A program made the translations under genes and the position numbers. This document shows, one piece after another, positions 38,061 through 46,664 of a DNA stretch of 53,807 nt. The stretch spans positions 149,183 through 202,989 of the forward strand of contig CAMQWP010000003.1 in assembly GCA_947038565.1 (NCBI GenBank), written 5' to 3'. A model generated the notes under the pieces. That model ran no database searches. It saw only the letters and a program-made list of their open reading frames with translations, and had not been told where the DNA came from. Source of the stretch: an uncultured Clostridia bacterium. Lineage in GTDB: Bacteria > Bacillota > Clostridia > Christensenellales > UBA3700. Within the stretch, counting starts at the first letter, position 1, and every line of letters begins with the position of its first letter.

Positions 38061-38882
38061 TTATTGTTGGTAATTATTATCGACCATTAGCTTATCAGCT
38101 ATAAGGGCTATAAACTCGCCATTAGTAGGCTTTTCATTCGCATTATATATCTTAAAACCAAATAGTTTGTTGATATTATCTAACTTGCCTCTATTCCACG
38201 CTACTTCTATAGCGTGTCTTATCGCACGCTCCACCTTGCTTGCTGAGGTATCATACTGCTCTGCCACACCAGGATATAACTGCTTAGTTATATTATTAAT
38301 CATCTCATGTTTACTTACAACAAGTTTGATCGCTGCCCTTAAAAATTGATATCCTTTTATATGCGCAGGAATACCTACTGATATAAATATCTTCGCTATC
38401 TTTTCATCAATAGAATTATTAATTCGCTTATCAGCGATAGCTTTAGACTCAATACCTTTTTCATTAATATTACTAAATCTTGCATTTTTGGCATCAGCAA
38501 AAGGATCAGTCTCCATTGATGACTTTATCACAGTTCCTACATAATCATAATTGCATGGCTTAAAGAAGTAATACAACGCACCTAACTGCATTGCTTTATT
38601 TATGTACGCTTCGCCCATAAGTTTAGACATAATAAACACTTTAGGTGACTTGACTATATCAGTAAGGGAATTGACCGCATTCAAAATAGCGTACCCATCA
38701 TACATAGGCAATACTAACTCTGTAAGCACAGCGTCAATATCATTGTATTTCATCATTTCGATGCATTCTTGCCCATCAGTTGCGATTCCTATTACTTCGA
38801 TAAAGTCGTTGCTTAGTTCTCTCGCACAACGACCGCTATTTTCCACATCACAATCAACTACTAAAACTTTAATTTTATTCAA
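38061..38882 (-). CDS. spo0A: Spo0A, sporulation master regulator, with Asp-to-Glu at the phospho site
   Basis: A 273-aa response regulator. The C-terminal DNA-binding domain is fully typical: VGIPAHIKGYQFLRAAI, TKQLYPGVAEQYDTSASKVE, RAIRHAIEVAWNRG and KPTNGEFIALIADKL. The receiver keeps Asp10, Ser86 and Lys108 (FFKPCNYD), but the acceptor position reads VLTELVLPMYDG, so Glu55 replaces the Asp (Asp56 in B. subtilis), and Cys11 replaces the second acidic-pocket Asp. Glu here often mimics the phosphorylated state in other regulators. It starts with TTG 7 nt after GGAGGT; the upstream ATG is part of that site. No partner spoIVB is next to it. Confidence 0.96.
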   Translation of the reverse strand: MNKIKVLVVDCDVENSGRCARELSNDFIEVIGIATDGQECIEMMKYNDIDAVLTELVLPMYDGYAILNAVNSLTDIVKSPKVFIMSKLMGEAYINKAMQLGALYYFFKPCNYDYVGTVIKSSMETDPFADAKNARFSNINEKGIESKAIADKRINNSIDEKIAKIFISVGIPAHIKGYQFLRAAIKLVVSKHEMINNITKQLYPGVAEQYDTSASKVERAIRHAIEVAWNRGKLDNINKLFGFKIYNANEKPTNGEFIALIADKLMVDNNYQQ

Positions 38883-38914
38883 TATAAATACCTCCATAAG
38901 TAAACCGCATATGA

Positions 38915-38943
38915 ATTATAACACATAAATTGCAAGAAGGCAA
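38915..38943 (-). promoter_or_regulatory. Proximal sigma-A promoter of spo0A
   Basis: TTGCCT (38943-38938), 17 bp, TATAAT (38920-38915) on the minus strand. The two palindromes at 38952-38994 lie directly upstream of its -35 box. Confidence 0.72.
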
Positions 38944-38951
38944 TGTATTTA

Positions 38952-38994
38952 TTGAATATCATTCAATAAATATTAATTTTTGAATATCATTCAA
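38952..38994. repeat. Two copies of the palindrome TTGAATATCATTCAA
   Basis: The same 15-bp sequence (TTGAAT-ATC-ATTCAA) occurs at 38952-38966 and 38980-38994, 28 bp apart, just upstream of the proximal spo0A promoter. The layout suggests operators for an unknown regulator. Confidence 0.75.
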
Positions 38995-39001
38995 TAATTA
39001 A

Positions 39002-39018
39002 TGTCGAATTTTGTCGAA
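39002..39018 (+). promoter_or_regulatory. Tandem 0A boxes (Spo0A binding sites)
   Basis: TGTCGAA occurs at 39002-39008 and 39012-39018, ten bases apart and so on the same face of the helix. TGTCGAA is the core of the Spo0A recognition site. Confidence 0.75.
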
Positions 39019-39077
39019 TAATTATTCTTTTTGCAATTTATTGATCGTTTTAACAAGCAAAGCAACTAACCATTTGA

Positions 39078-39096
39078 ATTATATCATTTTTCGACA
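39078..39096 (-). promoter_or_regulatory. 0A box in front of a distal -10 element
   Basis: On the minus strand TGTCGAA (39096-39090) is followed after 6 nt by TATAAT (39083-39078), with no -35 consensus. A 0A box standing in for the -35 region is the usual layout of Spo0A-activated promoters. Confidence 0.6.
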
Positions 39097-39202
39097 CTCA
39101 AATTTTGCGATATTTTGTCATATAATTGATTATATTGTATAAAATCCTAAGTTTGTTTATAAATATCGTGCAAATTAAGCGATAATTTATAATATTGTGT
39201 AA

Positions 39203-39865
39203 TTATTCTTGCCAATTGTTGTTTTTTACTATATCTATCTGTTTTTGTAGCGAAGTATCTCCAAGTCCATAACTTTCAAACCGTGAAAAAAGCATGTCCA
39301 GAAGCTCAGTTTCATTCACGTCGATGTTATCTAGTATATACTGTGCAATTTCACTGTTATCGCCAGCGTAATCAAGGTATTTTACTACCGCATCAGACAT
39401 TATCTCTGGTAGCACCTCGTTTGGTATACGTTTCTCTATAAGTACATTTTTGTATATTTCATAAAATCCTGCAGGCTTTATTTCGAACATAACTAATTCA
39501 TTAAAACTATGATCGATAAGGTGCAATGCGACTCTTCCGTCGTATTCATTTATATCCAAATACGCTAATAGCGTGATCAGATTTATCTGACAGAACATAT
39601 CATCATCGAAAAATAAATGCATTTCGTCATGATCAAAAGAGAAAAGCGGATGAAGAAAATTAATAACTATATCTTCATACTCTTCTATTCCTACTCCATG
39701 CGCTGCACACCTCATCATGGAAAACTCACCGCCGAATATATCTTCAGTAGCATCTCCGTCGCACATTCCCTCATTAAAAGGTATTACTTCACCGTCTAAC
39801 TCGATTTTGTTTTCGCTTAAAAAACTAAGCATTGCCATACCGTTAACTATATTTAGTCTTGACAT
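39203..39865 (-). CDS. DUF1835-like protein
   Basis: A 220-aa acidic soluble protein. The N-terminal 115 residues resemble DUF1835: LNIVNGMAMLSFLSENKIELD, EVIPFNEGMCDG, and the later FFDDDMFCQINLITLLAYL. The C-terminal part is helical without a recognised motif. Function of the family is unknown. AGGAGG lies before the ATG, and the start overlaps the end of the MATE gene by 13 nt, so the two are translated from one message. Confidence 0.65.
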   Translation of the reverse strand: MSRLNIVNGMAMLSFLSENKIELDGEVIPFNEGMCDGDATEDIFGGEFSMMRCAAHGVGIEEYEDIVINFLHPLFSFDHDEMHLFFDDDMFCQINLITLLAYLDINEYDGRVALHLIDHSFNELVMFEIKPAGFYEIYKNVLIEKRIPNEVLPEIMSDAVVKYLDYAGDNSEIAQYILDNIDVNETELLDMLFSRFESYGLGDTSLQKQIDIVKNNNWQE

Positions 39866-41211
39866 ATCTGCCTCCTATTTTTAACTTGATTTATCACTAC
39901 GAACACCACTGAAACAATGAGGGTTATAAACTCTGCTATAGGCATAGTAAGCCATATACCCACTAATCCTAATTGGCTAGACATCAAAAATGCTAATCCA
40001 ACTGGCAATATCAATCCTCTAAGTATCGATATAATAAAGCTATATGTCGGCTTACCGCTTGAGGCAAGTAGCGACGTCGCGACTACATTAAGTGCCGCCG
40101 CAAAATACGCGATATTATAAAGTGCAATTGCTTGCTTTGCGATGCTCGTCATCTCATCTGATCCTGCATTATTGAATAGGCTTATCAACGCGTCGCGTCC
40201 AAAGTAAAATGACATGTAATATAATGTCGCCATTCCGACCGCAGTTAAGCACCCGTAAAGTAGTATTCTTGCCATGTTTTTTTGTTTACCCGCACCATGG
40301 TTTAGGCTAAATAGCGGTTGAATTCCTTGAGAAATACCATTGAAAGTAAACATCGCTACAAGTGCTAAGTTTGCCGTCACACTATAAGCGTTTATAGCAA
40401 CCTGTCCGCTTTCTCCGCCTATGCTAAGTATAAGTGTATTAAATACTATTATAACTACGCCATTTGACAGCTCTGCTATCATGGACGGAAAACCCGCCGC
40501 CGCGGTGAATTTTATATCACGCCAATGAAAAGATGGTCGCATGAATTTGAAGTTATTCTTTTTGCGAATGAAATGCCAGCTCATAATTATCAATGAAACT
40601 ACTGATGATAAACCTGTCGCAAAGCTAGCACCGAATATACCCAATCCACAAGGAAATATAAGTATCCAGTCTAGTACTACATTAAATAAGCTACTTGCAA
40701 CCACCGCTGTCATAGCAAGCCTAGGAGCATTGTCATTCCTTACAAACGCAAGCATGATATGATTTACCACGAACGGCAAATTACAAATAGAAAGTGCCAT
40801 AAGGTATGTCACCGCCAAATCTACTATATTACCTCTTGCGCCAAGCATGGTCACAATTTGACGAGGTATAGTTAATCCTAGCACAGTAAACAATGCACCA
40901 AACCCAGCACCGATTATCATTACTTGAGTAAATATTCTATTTGCCCTTTCATCGTCACCAGAGCCCTTTGACACAGAGTACAGCGTAGCGCCACCTACTC
41001 CGAGCAATACACCAAAACCATTAAGCAAGCTAAAGAATGGCAAAACTAACTGAAGTGCCGTCAAGCACTCAGCTCCTATTTCAGGGATATTGGCAACGAA
41101 AATTGTATCCGCAAGTATATAAAAAGACATCGCTAACATACTCAGGATATTTAACGAAACGAATTTTATAAACGACTTGCCTACTTTACTTATTCTATCA
41201 TCTTGCAACAT
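39853..41211 (-). CDS. MATE family efflux transporter
   Basis: A 452-aa membrane protein with 12 hydrophobic segments in two halves, the MATE pattern: ADTIFVANIPEIGAECLTALQL in helix 1, LLGVGGATLYSVSKGSGD in loop 2-3, and FNGISQGIQPLFSLNHGAG in the second half. These pumps export cationic compounds using sodium or protons; the substrate here is unknown. The ATG has no clear Shine-Dalgarno, but an in-frame stop lies seven codons upstream. It follows a membrane protein gene and overlaps the DUF1835-like gene. Confidence 0.92.
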   Translation of the reverse strand: MLQDDRISKVGKSFIKFVSLNILSMLAMSFYILADTIFVANIPEIGAECLTALQLVLPFFSLLNGFGVLLGVGGATLYSVSKGSGDDERANRIFTQVMIIGAGFGALFTVLGLTIPRQIVTMLGARGNIVDLAVTYLMALSICNLPFVVNHIMLAFVRNDNAPRLAMTAVVASSLFNVVLDWILIFPCGLGIFGASFATGLSSVVSLIIMSWHFIRKKNNFKFMRPSFHWRDIKFTAAAGFPSMIAELSNGVVIIVFNTLILSIGGESGQVAINAYSVTANLALVAMFTFNGISQGIQPLFSLNHGAGKQKNMARILLYGCLTAVGMATLYYMSFYFGRDALISLFNNAGSDEMTSIAKQAIALYNIAYFAAALNVVATSLLASSGKPTYSFIISILRGLILPVGLAFLMSSQLGLVGIWLTMPIAEFITLIVSVVFVVINQVKNRRQICQD

Positions 41212-41252
41212 ATATTCACACGCAGTACATTACTGCTTTTCACCACGATTTA

Positions 41253-42026
41253 TTAGTCTTGATCAGGGTTTATTTGTTGATCATCACCTGTTTGTAATTT
41301 AGTTTCATCTTTTATCTTTGGTAGTCTAGTACTTCCGCCCGTAGACAAGTTAGCCACTAGATAATTAATTCCGAACGCACATTTAGTATATTTAGACAAC
41401 AAATATTGCACTATAAACACTACTGTAAATATCAAATGAAGAGTCATGTCCACCATTGTATCTAGCAGTTCAGGGCCTCTCTGCATGTCTTGGTTTGGTA
41501 TGATACTATCACAAGTGAATTCAAATATTTCCCAAAGCGACGCAAAACCCATGCTAATAGCAAGGATTATAAGTATATCGCCTATAATGCTTTTATTCCA
41601 AATGTTACTTTTAATAGCTAAATACACTGCAACTACGCAAAGCACATACCCAAGTATAGAGTGCATTATCTTATCAAACCAACCGAAATCAGTTATAAGC
41701 TGTCCTCTCCACAAGAATGGTGTAAACATAAATCTAAACAGTCCGATACAACTACCTATCACATTAGAGAAAAATATGTATAATGCATATATACCATGTA
41801 TCATTATAGGAAGTCTATATCTGAATATTAGCTCTATTGCGATCAGTCCAATACCTAGAAAGACCGTCGCAATACCTGATGATATTCTTGATCCTTCAGG
41901 CACTACCTCGATGCCAATACCCGCCGCAGCAAGTATCAAATATATCAAACCAAATAGTGCAATTGCCAGCTCAGCACCATACATTATCAGCCTCGGCTTA
42001 TCGTTTTTTATACTTTTTTCTGTCAT
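41253..42026 (-). CDS. Polytopic membrane protein, DUF2238/YjdF-like
   Basis: A 257-aa protein with six or seven hydrophobic segments and a hydrophilic tail of about 40 residues. Short conserved-looking motifs sit at the helix ends: GWFDKIMHSILGYVL, FASLWEIFEFTCDSI and ELLDTMVDMTLHLIF. The placement of His, Glu and Asp resembles DUF2238/YjdF-type integral membrane proteins of unknown function. The start is the ATG 5 nt after GGGGGGAGAG. It heads a three-gene unit with the MATE transporter and the DUF1835-like gene. Confidence 0.7.
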   Translation of the reverse strand: MTEKSIKNDKPRLIMYGAELAIALFGLIYLILAAAGIGIEVVPEGSRISSGIATVFLGIGLIAIELIFRYRLPIMIHGIYALYIFFSNVIGSCIGLFRFMFTPFLWRGQLITDFGWFDKIMHSILGYVLCVVAVYLAIKSNIWNKSIIGDILIILAISMGFASLWEIFEFTCDSIIPNQDMQRGPELLDTMVDMTLHLIFTVVFIVQYLLSKYTKCAFGINYLVANLSTGGSTRLPKIKDETKLQTGDDQQINPDQD

Positions 42027-42096
42027 AATTCTCTCCCCCCAAGAAATTATTTGTATTGCTTTCATAATAGGCAATATAGCAACTCTACACCTATTA

Positions 42097-42139
42097 AGAA
42101 AAAGCTCCTATCTCGCATGAAAACGCAAAATAGGGGCTT
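42097..42139 (-). terminator. Probable terminator after nagB
   Basis: AAGCCCCTAT and ATAGGAGCTT (one mismatch) flank an 18-nt loop and are followed by U5 on the minus strand. Confidence 0.6.
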
Positions 42140-42212
42140 ACTTTTAACTCTATTAAATACTACGTTACATTACCAGATTATATATAATCTATTATGGCAA
42201 TAATTAGTAATA

Positions 42213-42935
42213 TTATAACATTGATGCAGCGTCTTCGTCTATAACTAGCACTACGTCTTTATGATCTCTAAGTACACTTGCAGGACAGCTCTCGCTAACC
42301 TCACCCTTTACCATTTCATATACAGCCTTAGCCTTGTTTGCACCATTAGCAACGACAAGTACTTTTTTAGCGTTCGTGATATTTGCAATACCCATAGTAA
42401 TAGCATACTTAGGCACGTCATCGAGACTTGCGAAAAATCTTGCATTGTCTAACCTAGTGCCTTCTTCTAGTTCTACTATGTGAGTAGTGCTATCGAAAGC
42501 AGTTCCTGGCTCGTTAAAACCGATGTGACCATTAGCACCTATGCCTAATAACTGTATGTCTTGAGGCATGCTGTTTAATAGTGAAGTATATGAGTCGCAC
42601 TCAGCTTGCATATCATCCACCTTACCACAAGGAAGATTAGTGTTATCAAGATTGATATTGATATGGTTAAAAAGATTGTCTTTCATAAAATATATATAAC
42701 TCTGGTCATTTGACTCGTCGATACCTACGTACTCATCAAGGTTTACAGTCTTGATATCAGCATACGAAGTACCATTTTCTAAATGATCAGCAATCATGCT
42801 CTTATATAGACCTATAGGACTAGAACCAGTTGCAAGACCGATAATAGCACTTGGATTAGACTTAACTACTTCAAGCATAACTTTTAGAGCCTCATTAGCT
42901 AGCTCTTTTGCATTCTTAGTAACTATAACTTTCAT
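42213..42935 (-). CDS. nagB: Glucosamine-6-phosphate deaminase
   Basis: A 240-aa enzyme that converts glucosamine-6-phosphate to fructose-6-phosphate and ammonia. Visible motifs are ATGSSPIGLYKSM, the catalytic Asp in VNLDEYVGI, and LGIGANGHIGFNEPG with the active-site His and Glu. Start set at the ATG after GAGGTG; nine upstream in-frame codons are rejected. Monocistronic: it has its own promoter and terminator. nagA is not next to it. Confidence 0.96.
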   Translation of the reverse strand: MKVIVTKNAKELANEALKVMLEVVKSNPSAIIGLATGSSPIGLYKSMIADHLENGTSYADIKTVNLDEYVGIDESNDQSYIYFMKDNLFNHININLDNTNLPCGKVDDMQAECDSYTSLLNSMPQDIQLLGIGANGHIGFNEPGTAFDSTTHIVELEEGTRLDNARFFASLDDVPKYAITMGIANITNAKKVLVVANGANKAKAVYEMVKGEVSESCPASVLRDHKDVVLVIDEDAASML

Positions 42936-42964
42936 AATACACCTCGCGTAATTTATATACACTC

Positions 42965-42993
42965 ATTATATTACATCACGCGAATAAAGTCAA
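42965..42993 (-). promoter_or_regulatory. Sigma-A promoter of nagB
   Basis: TTGACT (42993-42988), 17 bp, TATAAT (42970-42965) on the minus strand. TCGCGT and ACGCGA half-sites flank the -10 region about 30 bp apart and could bind a regulator. Confidence 0.85.
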
Positions 42994-43051
42994 TAATATA
43001 CAGAATATTATGACAATTACTTATAATTTATAATAATATTATGTATTTGTC

Positions 43052-43080
43052 TTGCAAAAATATGCAAAATAAGGTATAAT
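43052..43080 (+). promoter_or_regulatory. Promoter of the glycosyltransferase gene
   Basis: TTGCAA (43052-43057), 17 bp, TATAAT (43075-43080), predicting a leader of about 175 nt. A second candidate, TTGCAC-17-TATTGT, lies nearer the gene at about 43187-43215. A small hairpin (AACTT...AAGTT, near 43128-43152) lies in the longer leader. Confidence 0.7.
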
Positions 43081-43263
43081 GAGTACATATTATATTTATA
43101 ATCGTATTGTATACCTTAAATAAATTAACTTTGCTTGAAAAAATGCAAGTTTTACTTAGCTTTTTTTCACACATTTATATTACCGAGTTTTGCACGGTAT
43201 TATATTGTAGTATATTGTATAGAGTGACTATATTATTATATTCCACATAACATATGGAGTTTT

Positions 43264-44403
43264 ATGAAGATATTATTGGTAATTGATCAATTTAATAGAG
43301 AAAATAATGGAACTACTATATCCACTATAAGATTTGCACAATATTTGCAAGCTAATGGTCATGATATAAAGATCCTTACTACTGGAAAAGCAAACAAAAA
43401 TCACTACATTGTACCTGAACGCAAGTTGCCTATTGCCTCTCGCCTAGCAAGACGTCAAGGCATGACTTTTGGCAAGCCAGTTAAAAGTGTTCTTACTGAA
43501 GCTATCAGCGAGTGTGATATTGTGCATTTCCTAATGCCTTTTAAGCTATCAAAAGTAGGTCTTAAAATAGCTAAGAAGTTAGGCAAACCATACACTGCTG
43601 CATTCCATGTGCAGGCTGAAAATGTTACTTACAACATAGGTCTAAACAAGTGCAAGATAGCTACATCACTAGTTTACAGCTATTTCAGGGACACTTTCTA
43701 TAAAAATGTAGACCATATACATTGCCCTAGCAATTTTATTGCTTCCGAGCTTAGAAAGCACCACTACAAAGGTAAACTCCACGTTGTAAGCAATGGTATA
43801 GATAGAAATTTTACACCTACTACTTCCGATAGACCTGCGGTCTTAGAAGATAGAATCATAATTACTATGGTAGGTCGCTTAAGCAGCGAGAAGTGTCAAG
43901 ACGTATTGATTGAGGCGGTAGCGCGTAGCAAACACCGCGATAATATACAGCTTGTATTTGCGGGTAATGGCCCTAGAGCAAATTATTATCACTCTCTTTC
44001 TAAAAAACTACCTATCTCTCCTATATTTGGATTTTATACTCAGCCTGAGCTTATACGTATTTTGCAATACAGCGACTTATATGTACACTCTGCCGCAGTA
44101 GAAATAGAAGCTATATCATGCCTTGAGGCAATTGCTTGCGGACTTGTCCCTATCATAGCAAATAGCCCAGCATCAGCTACTAAGCAATTTGCTATAGACG
44201 AAAGAAGTCTTTTTGAGTGCGGAGATTATGTCGAGCTTGCAAAGAAAATAGACTACTTTCTAGATAATAACGACGAGAAACTTAAACTTGCAGAAAAATA
44301 TGTAGAGTTATCTCAAGATTATCTATTAGAGAATTGTATAACTAAAATTGAAGCTATGTTCGAAGAGTCAATTGCCGACGGCAAAAAATGCGAATCAAAA
44401 TAA
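43264..44403 (+). CDS. GT4-family glycosyltransferase
   Basis: A 379-aa GT-B glycosyltransferase related to the diacylglycerol glucosyltransferase branch of GT4. It starts MKILLVIDQFNRENNGTTIST, has VVSNGIDRNF, the donor-site start IITMVGRLSSEKCQDVLIEA, and the E-x7-E motif in EAISCLEAIACGLVPII. These enzymes add a sugar to a lipid or glycan at the inner membrane face; the acceptor is not shown by the sequence. GGAG lies 4 nt before the ATG. Single gene with its own promoter and terminator. Confidence 0.9.
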   Translation: MKILLVIDQFNRENNGTTISTIRFAQYLQANGHDIKILTTGKANKNHYIVPERKLPIASRLARRQGMTFGKPVKSVLTEAISECDIVHFLMPFKLSKVGLKIAKKLGKPYTAAFHVQAENVTYNIGLNKCKIATSLVYSYFRDTFYKNVDHIHCPSNFIASELRKHHYKGKLHVVSNGIDRNFTPTTSDRPAVLEDRIIITMVGRLSSEKCQDVLIEAVARSKHRDNIQLVFAGNGPRANYYHSLSKKLPISPIFGFYTQPELIRILQYSDLYVHSAAVEIEAISCLEAIACGLVPIIANSPASATKQFAIDERSLFECGDYVELAKKIDYFLDNNDEKLKLAEKYVELSQDYLLENCITKIEAMFEESIADGKKCESK

Positions 44404-44422
44404 CAAGTTTCATAAAATCATT

Positions 44423-44454
44423 AATGCCGTTGCTTTTATGTAACGGCATTTTTT
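44423..44454 (+). terminator. Intrinsic terminator after the glycosyltransferase gene
   Basis: AATGCCGTT and AACGGCATT form a 9-bp stem with a 10-nt loop followed by U6 on the plus strand, 20 nt after the stop. Confidence 0.9.
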
Positions 44455-44692
44455 CTGCGACTTACGCATACTGATCTTGTATTGCATGGAGATATTGATT
44501 TTATGTAGTGCAACAATTCTCTTGTATGTCAATATAATTTTCTCATATATAGTTATAAGGGATTGCACTTATATTGTTCAACATACATAGATATCAAAAC
44601 TTGTGTATATATGACATCATAGGCTTTACTACTCAGTACTGCTCTTTCTAACTATTTACTCATGAGCAACTCTTATCTATATTCAAATAAAA
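44455..44692. other. Convergent gap between two terminators
   Basis: About 240 bp between the plus-strand and minus-strand terminators with no gene, repeat or dyad that I can support. Confidence 0.6.
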
Positions 44693-44693
44693 C

Positions 44694-44726
44694 AATACCC
44701 CCTTCGATTGCCACGAAGGGGGTATT
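44694..44726 (-). terminator. Strong hairpin terminator after the phosphoesterase-like gene
   Basis: A perfect 13-bp GC-containing stem (AATACCCCCTTCG and its complement) with a 7-nt loop; the U-tract is interrupted (UUGUUUUAUUU) on the minus strand. It may work in both directions. Confidence 0.75.
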
Positions 44727-44749
44727 TTAGGTTGCATTATTAATTGCAA

Positions 44750-45763
44750 TTATTTATCTGTCTTTTTTAGATATGTCAAAGGGCTAACTGATATCTTACT
44801 TGTTTCCAAATACATGCTAGTAGTAATTTTCATTCTTGTAGCACCGTTTTCGCTTGCTTGACTCTTAAACTCTTTACTCTCTATATCATCAGTAGTAGGG
44901 AAAAACATAGATTTAACGTATGACCATCTAATGTTATTAGTAATATTCATAGCGTAATCATGCAGTGTGTCCAAGCCTACAAATACACCCTTCGTACTCT
45001 CAAGATCAATTATAGCTTCTTCAAACTTAGCACTTTTTTCCCAAACAGTAACTGGCGCTACTTTATCCCAATCATTAACATGTTCTTCGAATTTTGCCAA
45101 TGGTGTGTTCATGTAAATTATAGAATTTGCATTCTTTCCGTCTTTTTCAGCGAAAGTATAACCGTAAGTCTTGACAGTATTTTGATACCACTGAACTAAC
45201 TGACTAGTACATGGTACACTTGTATCAATAAAATATAGTGTAGTAATAAATTTATTATTTTCTGTAAAAACGTCTACTAGGTAATTAGCATCATCGTAAT
45301 ATGTTGCACGACTCATAACTCCATTTTTAGATGTCTTTAAGATACGCATAATATCAGACTTGCTCTGATTGCCAGCCACATCATGTTTTCCGATAGTTAT
45401 AGCCCATGGGATGTCAAAACCATCGAAAAATTCGACCGCCATCTCCATCAACTCACCATTGTTCACACCATTGACAGTATTTCCGTTTACTACTATAAAT
45501 TCATACTCTGCTAGCTTTTTATCATAGTCTGATCCTACTTTACGATCGACAAGATCAGTGATCATTTGCCTACGAGTAATGTCAAAATCACTACCATCGA
45601 ACATTATGTCCGTTACCGCTAGCACATGCAAATCACTATCGTCGCCAGTAGTTACATGATGCACCGCATTTATATCAAAACCTCTTACTGATGGCATACA
45701 GCCTGCAAGCAAAGCTACTACCGCAGTTAGAGCTATTAAAATTATTATAATTTGTTTTTTCAA
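44750..45763 (-). CDS. Lipoprotein with a degenerate calcineurin-like phosphoesterase domain
   Basis: A 337-aa predicted lipoprotein: a hydrophobic signal ending LLAGC (about residue 21), then a domain whose layout follows metallophosphoesterases. The ligand motifs are altered: D-x-H reads VTDIMFDG, GDxxxG reads VNGNTVNG, GNHD reads IGKHD, and the final GHxH reads GLDTLHDY. Most metal ligands are therefore lost, which points to a binding protein or pseudoenzyme rather than a phosphatase. It starts with TTG six bases after GAGAGG, and a promoter lies just upstream. Confidence 0.72.
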   Translation of the reverse strand: MKKQIIIILIALTAVVALLAGCMPSVRGFDINAVHHVTTGDDSDLHVLAVTDIMFDGSDFDITRRQMITDLVDRKVGSDYDKKLAEYEFIVVNGNTVNGVNNGELMEMAVEFFDGFDIPWAITIGKHDVAGNQSKSDIMRILKTSKNGVMSRATYYDDANYLVDVFTENNKFITTLYFIDTSVPCTSQLVQWYQNTVKTYGYTFAEKDGKNANSIIYMNTPLAKFEEHVNDWDKVAPVTVWEKSAKFEEAIIDLESTKGVFVGLDTLHDYAMNITNNIRWSYVKSMFFPTTDDIESKEFKSQASENGATRMKITTSMYLETSKISVSPLTYLKKTDK

Positions 45764-45806
45764 AATATACCTCTCATAATTATGTTGTTTACATTGTATT
45801 ATTTAC

Positions 45807-45835
45807 ATTTTACCACGAGTAAAGAAAAAAATCAA
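45807..45835 (-). promoter_or_regulatory. Promoter of the phosphoesterase-like gene
   Basis: TTGATT (45835-45830), 17 bp, TAAAAT (45812-45807) on the minus strand. Confidence 0.65.
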
Positions 45836-45871
45836 TAGTTTAAGCAATTAATATTGCATTTTGATAAAATG

Positions 45872-45900
45872 TTGACATTTTTGCAGTAAAATGTTATAAT
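45872..45900 (+). promoter_or_regulatory. Perfect sigma-A promoter of the rqcP-ispDF operon
   Basis: TTGACA (45872-45877), 17 bp, TATAAT (45895-45900) on the plus strand, with a leader of about 155 nt before the first gene. Confidence 0.9.
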
Positions 45901-46061
45901 AAATTTATAATAATATAGAGTAAGTATAATATATTATATAATATTGATTATAATATATGTATTCATATAAACAACTCTTACTATTATTGCATTGCAATTA
46001 AATCGCCAGCGCTAAGCTCGCCAAATAATTTTGCATTAAAATCTTTAGTTATGGAGTTAAA

Positions 46062-46664
46062 ATGAAAAGAATATACGTTATGCTTACAAAGTCCAATACC
46101 GTCCTTGCGACTTTTATTAGAAAGATCACAAGAACAGAGTTCTCGCACTCATCGCTTGCATTAGATGACAACATGAGCGAGATGTATAGCTTCGCTAGAG
46201 TTAAAGATAACAACCCTTTCGTAGGCAGATTTATACCTGAGTATTTGGATAAAGGCATTCTTAAAAAATACGAACATATCGGCTGTCTTGTTTTCATGAA
46301 AGAAATTACTGACGAAGAGTATGCGGAGATAGTCATCTTTATTGATGGCATTAAGAATAGCGAAAAAGAATATAAATTCAATATCATTGGTCTTATCGGT
46401 TGTGGAGTAAACAAACCTTTCGAACGCAAATATAGATTATGTTGTTCTCAGTTTGTTTCTAAAGCAATATCATGCGTCCACGATATCGATCTACCTAGAC
46501 ACCCAATGTCTATGCACCCGAACAGTTTCAGAGTTACTAAAGGCTTGAGGCTTGTTTATTCAGGACCTATCAAGGATATGCCTCACCCTTTCACCGATGA
46601 AACATTGGTGGAAATTGAGGATAAAACTCTACCTGTTAAGGAGATAAAAAATGCGACTAGATAA
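46062..46664 (+). CDS. Permuted papain-like (NlpC/P60-type) hydrolase
   Basis: A 200-aa soluble protein. A His in TEFSHSSLALD (about residue 29) comes before the likely nucleophile Cys in YRLCCSQFVSKAI (about residue 129); this order fits the circularly permuted papain-like YiiX/YaeF group, in which His precedes Cys. Members cleave amide or acyl bonds in cell-wall peptides or lipids; the substrate is unknown, and there is no signal peptide, so it should act in the cytoplasm. GGAG lies before the ATG. The end overlaps rqcP by 14 nt. Confidence 0.7.
   Translation: MKRIYVMLTKSNTVLATFIRKITRTEFSHSSLALDDNMSEMYSFARVKDNNPFVGRFIPEYLDKGILKKYEHIGCLVFMKEITDEEYAEIVIFIDGIKNSEKEYKFNIIGLIGCGVNKPFERKYRLCCSQFVSKAISCVHDIDLPRHPMSMHPNSFRVTKGLRLVYSGPIKDMPHPFTDETLVEIEDKTLPVKEIKNATR

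Noticed and set aside
38883..38897. ATG start for spo0A
   Set aside because: This ATG is part of the GGAGGT ribosome binding site; the TTG 7 nt downstream matches the usual Spo0A N-terminus.
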